Shown in pieces: positions 7,927 to 14,039 of a stretch of 64,000 bases of DNA; the stretch's first letter is position 1, and every line of letters starts with the position of its first letter. Both the position numbers and the translations under genes were made by a program. Source of the stretch: CAVWZH01 sp963765285 (GTDB taxonomy: Bacteria; Acidobacteriota; Terriglobia; Terriglobales; Acidobacteriaceae); NCBI GenBank assembly GCA_963765285.1, contig CAVXVR010000003.1:992001-1056000 (forward strand), written 5' to 3'. The notes below the pieces were generated by a model, which saw nothing but the letters and a program-made list of their open reading frames with translations, was not told where the DNA came from and made no database searches.

Positions 7927-9134
7927 AATTGAAATTGTAACGGACAGGCTATAGCAGGCGCTTGGCGAGGCGGCAGATTCTGACGGCACGATAGAGCGGG
8001 AACAATGGTCCGGGCAAGCGGAATGGCCGACCATTCGCCGACGCCGGGGGTAGAAGCGAGCCGCCACAGGAATCGCAGGCGGTCCTGCCAACGCTCGCGG
8101 GCCTGCGTCATGAGGCGAAAGTAGGCAGGGGACTCAGTGTCATATTCGCTCGTGTCGGCGAGGATCGAGAGTGCTTTCTGCGCGACAACTTCTGCGGCGG
8201 GGTCATCTTGCGAGATTTGCTGAACCGTTTGCGGCAAGGGCGCGGCCAGCAGTCGATGCGCCAGGAGAAAAGTTACGGCGACAATGCGCTGAATCCTGAG
8301 TTGGCTGGCCCGCCGGCCGATCAAAGGCCAATCGAGCGGTTTGATCCGGGCCAATCTGGCGATATCACACAGCCACGAGAGCTGCGTCCAGGCGTGTTTG
8401 GCAGCGTGGACGCAGAGAACCAGCATGAGATCCTCCTGGCTTAAGGTCGGGAGGGCTCGGCCGCTGAGGGTTACCAGGGTGGCGCGGTCGAAAAGATCAC
8501 CCAGATCAAGATTGACGCAGTAGAAGCGCGGCAGAATCTGCCATTTGATCTCGAGCAGATTAGCTCCGCGTGGTCCATCGAAGGCGTATTCGTAGCCTGA
8601 CTGTAGGTATGCGCGCTCTTCGCGTGGCGTGAGGCTGAGAGCTGGTTTGTACCCCAGTTCTGCGAGGGCCGGTCTAACTCCGGGAAGATCGGCGGAATGG
8701 ATCAGCAGATCGAGGTCGACAAACTGGCGCATGGCAACGTTTCCGTAAAGCATTGCAGCCAGCACGGGCCCTTTATAAGGAAGCGCTGTTACGCCGCTTT
8801 GTCTCAGGCGATCGAGAATGCGAAATAGCTCTGCGGTGAGCCAGAGCGCTTGCCGCACGTTGGCCTCGTAGAGCGCGCGTAAGTCTGCCAGAGAGTTGGT
8901 TAACCCCGAATCCATCGCCACTAAGCGTGGATAGACGAGGGGCACGACGCCATGCCGCTGGGTGAGTTGAGTGAAGCGGCCCCAATTGAAATTGTGCGCA
9001 AGGTGCGCCTGGCAGCGTTCGTTCACCGATTCGGCGCAGCAATCCAGCAATAACTCGAACTCGGGGCTGAACTCAGAGGAGCGAAGCGGAAGCAGGGCGA
9101 GATCAGGCGGGGGCTGGGGCCAGGCGGCCGTCAT
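7923..9134 (-). CDS. Nucleotidyltransferase-fold protein (PF14907 type)
   Basis: About 403 residues. The region around VTALPYKGPVLAAMLYGNVAMRQFVDLDLLIH is the nucleotidyltransferase core: the G-P after the Lys and the D-x-D pair (DLDLL) are the metal-binding acids. Such proteins occur in lasso-peptide and other RiPP clusters beside HPr-kinase-like and PqqD-like genes, as here. The open frame extends further upstream, but that part reads through an intergenic repeat, so I begin at MTAAWPQPPPD. It is divergent from the ABC exporter and coupled to the YciI-like gene. Confidence 0.82.
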   Translation of the reverse strand: MTAAWPQPPPDLALLPLRSSEFSPEFELLLDCCAESVNERCQAHLAHNFNWGRFTQLTQRHGVVPLVYPRLVAMDSGLTNSLADLRALYEANVRQALWLTAELFRILDRLRQSGVTALPYKGPVLAAMLYGNVAMRQFVDLDLLIHSADLPGVRPALAELGYKPALSLTPREERAYLQSGYEYAFDGPRGANLLEIKWQILPRFYCVNLDLGDLFDRATLVTLSGRALPTLSQEDLMLVLCVHAAKHAWTQLSWLCDIARLARIKPLDWPLIGRRASQLRIQRIVAVTFLLAHRLLAAPLPQTVQQISQDDPAAEVVAQKALSILADTSEYDTESPAYFRLMTQARERWQDRLRFLWRLASTPGVGEWSAIPLARTIVPALSCRQNLPPRQAPAIACPLQFQL

Positions 9135-9211
9135 AGGGCCCGGACCAACGGTTCGAAGAGAAGTTGGCAGTGTCGACTGATGGCCGCGTTCGGTAGCGAT
9201 GCGCGCATGAT

Positions 9212-9237
9212 CCCCTTCGACTTCGCTCAGGGCAGGC
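9212..9237. repeat. Intergenic REP-like unit
   Basis: The motif ccccttcgacttcgctcagg followed by gcaggc sits between the divergent genes. Related cores (cttcgctcag, tcctgagcgga) recur near 45,490, 58,130 and 58,345, so it is a dispersed intergenic repeat of this genome rather than coding sequence. Confidence 0.6.
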
Positions 9238-9334
9238 TCTCGCTCCGCCTGAAAAACGGGTGCGCTCGGGATGACGCCGATGCAGGTACACACCGCGAAC
9301 CGATTCTGCAACGTGCGTGGCCCTCCGGCGACAC

Positions 9335-9340
9335 TATAAT
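9335..9340 (+). promoter_or_regulatory. Probable -10 box of the exporter operon
   Basis: A perfect tataat stands 58 bases before the ABC gene start. The -35 region at the expected spacing is weak, so this is a -10 call only. Confidence 0.45.
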
Positions 9341-9398
9341 ACAGACAACTCCAGCCTTGGTTTTCAGTTTGCTGCACCAGCGATTGCGTGTACCAGCA

Positions 9399-10211
9399 AT
9401 GGAAAGTGTCCTCCTCGAATCGGTCAGCAAAGTGTTCCGGCATCGCCCTGCGCTTTTCAATTTCATGGGCAGGGAGCGGCGGGGCGAAACTCGCGCGCTG
9501 GACGATGTGACCCTGAGAGTTCCCCTGGGCAGCGTGCTCGCACTACTGGGTCCCAATGGCAGCGGCAAGACCACCGCCTTGAAGCTGATTTCTACCATGC
9601 TTTTGCCCGATGCCGGAAGCGTAATGGTCGAGGGCGCGGACACCCGCAATCAGGCGGGGTTGGTTCGGCGGTGCGTGGGATTTGCGGTCGCCACGGAACG
9701 GTCTTTTTTTCCGCGGCTCACGGCGCGGGAAAACCTCGACTTCTTCGGTGCGCTGGACGACGTGCGGCGGAGGACGAGACCCTATCGGATAGAAAGCATG
9801 CTCGAGCTTGCAGGATTGCAAGAACATGGGGATACGCTGGTTATGAAATTCTCCGCGGGAATGTACCAGCGGCTGGGGATCGCCCGGGCGCTGATGAAAC
9901 GGCCCTCGGTTATTCTGCTCGATGAGCCCACGCGCAGCCTGGACCCGGCGTCAGCCGCTCACTTCTGGAGACTGGTGCGCAGTTTGCCGGGCCACGGCGC
10001 CACCGTGGTTCTGGCGACGCATAATTTTCAGGAAGCGATCGCCGCCTGCGATCTGGTTGCGGTGTTGCAGCGGGGAAGATTGGCCGCGTTGCGTACGCTG
10101 TCGGACTTCAGCGTGGAACAACTGCGCCACTTCTACTTTCGTACGACTGGCGAACGGGACGACACTCTGGAATTTGCAGCGCAACGGAGCGTGCTCGATG
10201 AAGCTGGCTAG
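9399..10211 (+). CDS. ABC transporter ATP-binding protein
   Basis: 270-residue ATPase subunit. Walker A is GPNGSGKTT (about residues 50-58), the signature is FSAGMYQRLGIARAL (a variant of LSGGQ), Walker B is VILLDEPTRSLDP and the switch His lies in LATHNFQEA. It resembles the single-domain ATPases of drug/antibiotic and peptide exporters (ABC-2 type). I choose the ATG of MESVLLESVSKVF because the frame upstream reads through a repeat. The gene overlaps the permease by 14 bases. Given the neighbours, the exported substrate may be a modified peptide; that is inference. Confidence 0.93.
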   Translation: MESVLLESVSKVFRHRPALFNFMGRERRGETRALDDVTLRVPLGSVLALLGPNGSGKTTALKLISTMLLPDAGSVMVEGADTRNQAGLVRRCVGFAVATERSFFPRLTARENLDFFGALDDVRRRTRPYRIESMLELAGLQEHGDTLVMKFSAGMYQRLGIARALMKRPSVILLDEPTRSLDPASAAHFWRLVRSLPGHGATVVLATHNFQEAIAACDLVAVLQRGRLAALRTLSDFSVEQLRHFYFRTTGERDDTLEFAAQRSVLDEAG

Positions 10212-11007
10212 CCTGCTGGACAAAATGACCGCCATCGCGCGCCGCGATCTGTTGACCGCCGTGCGCTACCGCAATGGCTTTGTGCTCGCGGCGGGGGGCG
10301 CTGCCGCCGAACTGGCGGCCTTCTATTTTCTTTCCCGCGCCATAGGCCCCGGCTTTCGCCCCGAAGGAATGGACTTTTTCCCTTTTGTTCTCGTGGGCAC
10401 CGGCTTCTACACGTTCTTGATCGCTGGAATCAACGCGTTTTTGCACATTATTCAGGAGGCGCAGCAGACGGGGACGCTGGAAGTTCTTATGACCACGTCC
10501 ACCCCGCCGCCATTACTGGTGTTTCTAAGCGCGATGTCGGCGTTTGCGGGCAACACTTTGTATTTGCTGTTCTATCTGGCGGCTGGATTTTTGTTGTTTG
10601 GCGCTCCCCTGCAGAATATTAATTGGCTGGGATGCGCGCTGGTTCTGGCGCTTTCCCTGTTGATCGCGAGCGCTCTGGGGGTGCTGGCGGCGGCATTGCA
10701 ACTGGCTATCCAGAAAGGATCTGCGGTGGTATGGCTGTTTGCTTCGGGAACCTGGTTCCTGACCGGCACGTTGTTCCCTGTCGCGGCTCTTCCGCAGCCG
10801 CTGCGCGCTGTCGCGGAACTCATTCCTCTCACTCACTCGCTGAATGGCATGCGACTGGCGCTGCTGCAAGGAGCGAGTTGGGCGGCATTGCTTCCTGAGA
10901 TTTCAATCCTGGCTTTGTTCGCGGTCACGCTCTTGCCGTTGAGCCTGCTCATTTTCTCCTACACGCTGTACCGGGCGCGGCTGCAGGGCACGCTGTCTTT
11001 CTATTGA
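10198..11007 (+). CDS. ABC-2 type permease
   Basis: 269-residue integral membrane protein with about six hydrophobic segments. Examples are GFVLAAGGAAAELAAFYFL, FVLVGTGFYTFLIAGINAFL, LYLLFYLAAGFLLFG and LALSLLIASALGVLAAALQL. The loop EAQQTGTLEVLMTTSTPP is typical of ABC-2 permeases. It starts inside the end of the ATPase gene (MKLASLLDKM), so the pair is translationally coupled and forms one exporter. Its last codons run into a short tandem repeat. Confidence 0.92.
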   Translation: MKLASLLDKMTAIARRDLLTAVRYRNGFVLAAGGAAAELAAFYFLSRAIGPGFRPEGMDFFPFVLVGTGFYTFLIAGINAFLHIIQEAQQTGTLEVLMTTSTPPPLLVFLSAMSAFAGNTLYLLFYLAAGFLLFGAPLQNINWLGCALVLALSLLIASALGVLAAALQLAIQKGSAVVWLFASGTWFLTGTLFPVAALPQPLRAVAELIPLTHSLNGMRLALLQGASWAALLPEISILALFAVTLLPLSLLIFSYTLYRARLQGTLSFY

Positions 11008-11046
11008 CCTCGGAAGCTATTGACCTCGGAACCTTGACCTCCAAAC
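11001..11046 (+). repeat. Short tandem repeat, 16-base period
   Basis: The unit ctattgacctcggaag occurs at 11001-11016 and again, with one change, at 11017-11032. A third degenerate unit, cttgacctccaaac, follows at 11033-11046. The array starts in the last codons of the permease and carries its stop. Confidence 0.75.
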
Positions 11047-11126
11047 TTCTTAATTGGCAACCGAATCTTTGCCAGACGGTCATCTTCGCAGATAACAAGG
11101 CGCAGTATTTGCGTCCCGAGCAGTGA
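11004..11126 (+). CDS. Possible 40-codon reading frame before the S26 peptidase
   Basis: A TTG that overlaps the permease stop (TTGA) opens a frame of 40 codons ending LRPEQ. It contains one Cys and one Trp in its middle (LLNWQPNLCQTV). There is no Shine-Dalgarno sequence and the start is TTG. I list it only because the island lacks a visible substrate peptide and this is the one gap inside it that could hold one. It may well be non-coding. Confidence 0.15.
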   Translation: MTSEAIDLGTLTSKLLNWQPNLCQTVIFADNKAQYLRPEQ

Positions 11127-11165
11127 GGGGACTGCGCTATTCTGTCGATACCGCTATTTCTACGC

Positions 11166-11678
11166 ATGAACGCCTTAGTTTTGGAACAGAGTAAGCGCAG
11201 CCTCGCGGCCCAGGCGTTGCAATCCTGGGGCAGGTTGAAGCTGCGGGTCAACGGCGCCAGCATGATTCCAACCCTATGGCCGGGAGATCTTGTGACCGTC
11301 GAGTCTCAAGGCTTCGATCAAGTTGAGCCCGGACACCTTGTGCTCTATGAACGTGAGGGACGGTTCGTTGTACACCGCGCAGTGAGAAAGGCAGCGACGC
11401 CGGAAGGCGCGGTTCTAATTACGCGCGGAGACTGCGTTGCGAAAGAAGATGCGCCCATCCCTGCCGCTGCTCTTCTGGGAAGGGTGACTCAGATAGAGCG
11501 GCAAGAGTGGATTCTGCGGCCAGCCATGCCGGCCAGGCCGCTCACCGCCGCGCAACGAATCCTCGGAAGCGTGCTTTGCCGCTGGGATCTTTTAAGAAAC
11601 GCCGTTCTACGGCTGCGAATGCGCTCTTCGGAAAGTCCCACCAGGGAAGACTTTGCCACGGTGCAGAGCACTCCATGA
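11166..11678 (+). CDS. S26-type signal-peptidase-like protein, Ser/His form
   Basis: 170 residues. Ser32 lies in the box GASMIPTLWPGDLV, the nucleophile motif of signal peptidase I and LexA-like proteases. The bacterial general-base Lys is not seen. His70 in FVVHRAV, followed by ITRGD, matches the Ser-His arrangement of archaeal/ER (SEC11) peptidases instead. No N-terminal membrane anchor is visible; there is only a weakly hydrophobic stretch near residues 128-150. Its stop abuts the next gene. In this setting it may cleave a leader peptide or an exported substrate. Confidence 0.8.
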   Translation: MNALVLEQSKRSLAAQALQSWGRLKLRVNGASMIPTLWPGDLVTVESQGFDQVEPGHLVLYEREGRFVVHRAVRKAATPEGAVLITRGDCVAKEDAPIPAAALLGRVTQIERQEWILRPAMPARPLTAAQRILGSVLCRWDLLRNAVLRLRMRSSESPTREDFATVQSTP

Positions 11679-12527
11679 GTGAAGCGCGCATCTAAGGTTC
11701 CAGGACAGGAACGGAACATTGGTTTGAGTCAGAGTCAGACAATCGCGATTGAAATCGGTGGACATCCGATCCTGTTGCGCACGGGCGACGATGCTTTTCG
11801 GAAGCTGGTCGCGGAGCGCTATGCCGGCTTTGTGCGATCTTCTTCTTTGTCCAGCGGGAGTTTTGAATTTGAGGTCGATCTGCTTACAACTCCTCCCGAG
11901 CCTGCGGATGAAGACGTTCGCGTGGAGCGGAACGGGGCCAGTTGGCGCCTGCGACGGGGAGACTTCGAGGCGGAATGGAATCCCGCACTGCGCCGCGGCC
12001 GCATTCGGCAGACCGCAAACCCTTACTCGATCGATTCTGTTCTGCGCATCGTGCACAGCCTCATTCTGGCCCGTGAAGGAGGATTCCTGCTGCACGCCGC
12101 CAGCGCGATTCGTGGAGGCCGCGCGTTCTTGTTTTCCGGCGTCTCCGGCGCAGGAAAGACAACCATTTCGCGGCTCGCTCCTCGGGATGCGACGCTGCTG
12201 ACGGATGAGATTTCCTATGTTCGCCGGGTGGGCGAGGGCTATCACGCCTGCGGCACCCCTTTTTCTGGCGAACTGCAGCAGTCCGGGGAGAATTGCTCGG
12301 CTCCCATTCGCGCTTTGTTTTTTCTGAAGCACGGAGCGGAGAACAACATCGAAGCCGTGAGTCAAGCGGACGCCCTTCGCGGCTTGATGCGGAATATTTT
12401 GTTCTTTGCCGAAGATCAGGAGTTGGTGGGAAGAATTTTTCAGACGGCTTGCGAGTTTGTGGAACGGGTTCCGGCGCAGCGGTTGACTTTTCAGCCGGAT
12501 GCGCGGGTTTGGAGCATGATTCAATGA
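11679..12527 (+). CDS. HPr-kinase-like (HprK-related) protein
   Basis: 282 residues. After an N-terminal domain of about 125 residues comes FLLHAASAIRGGRAFLFSG, then the P-loop GVSGAGKTT (Gly154 to Thr162, Lys160) and the acidic DEIS. This is the pattern of HPr kinase-related ATPases found beside PqqD-like proteins and in lasso-peptide clusters, where some relatives phosphorylate a precursor peptide. The N-terminal HPr-binding domain of true HprK is not recognisable. The start is GTG, directly adjoining the S26 stop; a later TTG before SQSQTIAI is possible. The stop overlaps the next start in an ATGA. Confidence 0.8.
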   Translation: MKRASKVPGQERNIGLSQSQTIAIEIGGHPILLRTGDDAFRKLVAERYAGFVRSSSLSSGSFEFEVDLLTTPPEPADEDVRVERNGASWRLRRGDFEAEWNPALRRGRIRQTANPYSIDSVLRIVHSLILAREGGFLLHAASAIRGGRAFLFSGVSGAGKTTISRLAPRDATLLTDEISYVRRVGEGYHACGTPFSGELQQSGENCSAPIRALFFLKHGAENNIEAVSQADALRGLMRNILFFAEDQELVGRIFQTACEFVERVPAQRLTFQPDARVWSMIQ

Positions 12528-12835
12528 GCGAAAAGTATCTCGCGAGAAGCTCTGCCATTGCTTCCCGCCTGCTGGGCGGCGAAATGATGGTGATGTCGGC
12601 GGTGGATTCCACTTTCTTCACCTTGAACGAAGTGGCCACGGTGATCTGGCAGGCGGCCGACGGTCACACTCCGCTGTCTGCGATCGTGAGCAGAATCTGC
12701 ACCGAGTTCGAGGTCGACCCCGACGTCGCTGAAATGGACGCTGAGCATTTCGCCGAGGAACTCTCCCGGCACGGCATTTTGTTGGTCTCCGATGCGCCGC
12801 AAGAGATCCCGTCGTCCCCCACGGAGGCGGCATGA
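12524..12835 (+). CDS. PqqD-like peptide chaperone
   Basis: 103-residue protein with the PqqD/RRE winged-helix pattern: MVMSAVDSTFFTLNEVATVIWQAADG, then ISAIV-like helices (AIVSRICTEFEVD) and DAEHFAEELSRHGILL. Such proteins bind the leader of a precursor peptide and hand it to a modifying enzyme, here most likely the adjacent radical SAM protein. ATGA overlaps on both sides couple it to the kinase-like and radical SAM genes. Confidence 0.9.
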   Translation: MSEKYLARSSAIASRLLGGEMMVMSAVDSTFFTLNEVATVIWQAADGHTPLSAIVSRICTEFEVDPDVAEMDAEHFAEELSRHGILLVSDAPQEIPSSPTEAA

Positions 12836-13926
12836 CGCTGATGGAACAGGCACAACAGCGTGCCCTGCAATTGGGCGTCCCGTGGGCTGTTCATCTCGAT
12901 GTCACCTACCGCTGCAATGAGCGCTGCATACATTGTTATCTGGACCACGATGATAGTGGTGAAATGACGACCTCCGAGATCAAGGGCGTACTCGACCAAC
13001 TGGCGCAGGCTGGAACCTTCTTCCTGACTTTCAGTGGCGGGGAAGTTTTCATGCGGCAGGATTTCCTGGAACTCGTGGCCTATGCGCGGCTTCAGATGTT
13101 TAACGTCAAAGTCAAAACCAACGGCGTGATGATCCGCCAGACGCAGGCTGCCCGGCTGCGGCAGTTGGGAGTGGAGCAAATACAGATCAGCGTCTATTCT
13201 CACCGGCCCGAGGTTCACGATGCCATCACCAAACTACCCGGGTCGTTGAAGAAGACGATTGAGTCCATTCGGTTTCTGAAGTCACAAGGCCTGAAAGTGG
13301 TGGTGGCGAATGTGCTGATGACGCTGAACTCGACGGATCAGGCCGGGGTGCATACCCTGGCGCGCGAACTGGGAGTCGGCTATACGCTCGATCCGACCAT
13401 CACGCCGAAGATCGACGGCGATACTTCCATTCTTGATTTGCGGATTGCGACTTCCGATCTGAACGCTGTGCTTCACAATCAGGATCTAGTGGGCAATGTG
13501 GACGAGTATTGTGCCGCCCCGTCGCCTGTCAACGAAGACGATATGGATGGATACTCGTGCAGCGCAGGTCACACATCTGTTTATATTTCTCCCTACGGAG
13601 ATGTTTTTCCTTGCGTGCAGTTTCCTTTGCCCAGCGGCAATGTGCGCCGGCAGAAGTTCCTCGACATCTGGAATAACTCGCCGGCTTTAAACGAAGTGCG
13701 CTCGATTCATGCACGAGACTTGCCGGTCTGCTCTACTTGCAGCCATATGGCGAGTTGCACGCGCTGCCCCGGATTGGCCTATATGGAAGGGAATATGCGG
13801 GGGCCTTCAGTCGCGGATTGCGAGAAGTCTTTCGAGAGAACCGGCATTCCTTCGGCCAACATGCTCCGCAAAGGGTACGGGCAGTCTCTCGTGCCACTGG
13901 TACAAATCCAGCCGCTTGGTTTGTGA
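12832..13926 (+). CDS. Radical SAM/SPASM peptide-modifying enzyme
   Basis: 364 residues. The radical SAM cluster motif is Cys28-x3-Cys32-x2-Cys35 (CNERCIHC), followed by the SAM-binding GGE (FLTFSGGEVFM). The C-terminal SPASM domain has Cys residues at SCSAGH, VFPCVQF, PVCSTCSHMASCTRC and VADCEKS, enough for auxiliary iron-sulfur clusters. Relatives such as PqqE and sactionine or thioether synthases act on ribosomal peptides bound by a PqqD partner, which is encoded immediately upstream with a 4-base overlap. The actual substrate is unknown. Confidence 0.93.
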   Translation: MTLMEQAQQRALQLGVPWAVHLDVTYRCNERCIHCYLDHDDSGEMTTSEIKGVLDQLAQAGTFFLTFSGGEVFMRQDFLELVAYARLQMFNVKVKTNGVMIRQTQAARLRQLGVEQIQISVYSHRPEVHDAITKLPGSLKKTIESIRFLKSQGLKVVVANVLMTLNSTDQAGVHTLARELGVGYTLDPTITPKIDGDTSILDLRIATSDLNAVLHNQDLVGNVDEYCAAPSPVNEDDMDGYSCSAGHTSVYISPYGDVFPCVQFPLPSGNVRRQKFLDIWNNSPALNEVRSIHARDLPVCSTCSHMASCTRCPGLAYMEGNMRGPSVADCEKSFERTGIPSANMLRKGYGQSLVPLVQIQPLGL

Positions 13927-13943
13927 ACTGCAGAACCCTTTTC

Positions 13944-14019
13944 ACCACAAAGGACACTAAGGTACACGAAGGGGGACCCTCGGGTTTTTACCTTCGTGTA
14001 CCTTCGTGTCCTTCGTGGT
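13944..14019. repeat. Large inverted repeat between convergent genes
   Basis: 29-base arms (13944-13972 and 13991-14019) pair with two mismatches around an 18-base loop. The second arm is itself built of ccttcgtgt-type 10-base units. It probably serves as a bidirectional terminator between the radical SAM gene and the opposing signalling gene, and looks like a dispersed intergenic repeat. Confidence 0.8.
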
Positions 14020-14039
14020 TAGAGAATCTGGGTCGCAAC

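Noticed and set aside
9135..9443. N-terminal extension of the nucleotidyltransferase frame
   Set aside because: It reads through the dispersed repeat (giving ALSEVEG-like sequence) and into the exporter promoter region; the real start is at 9134.
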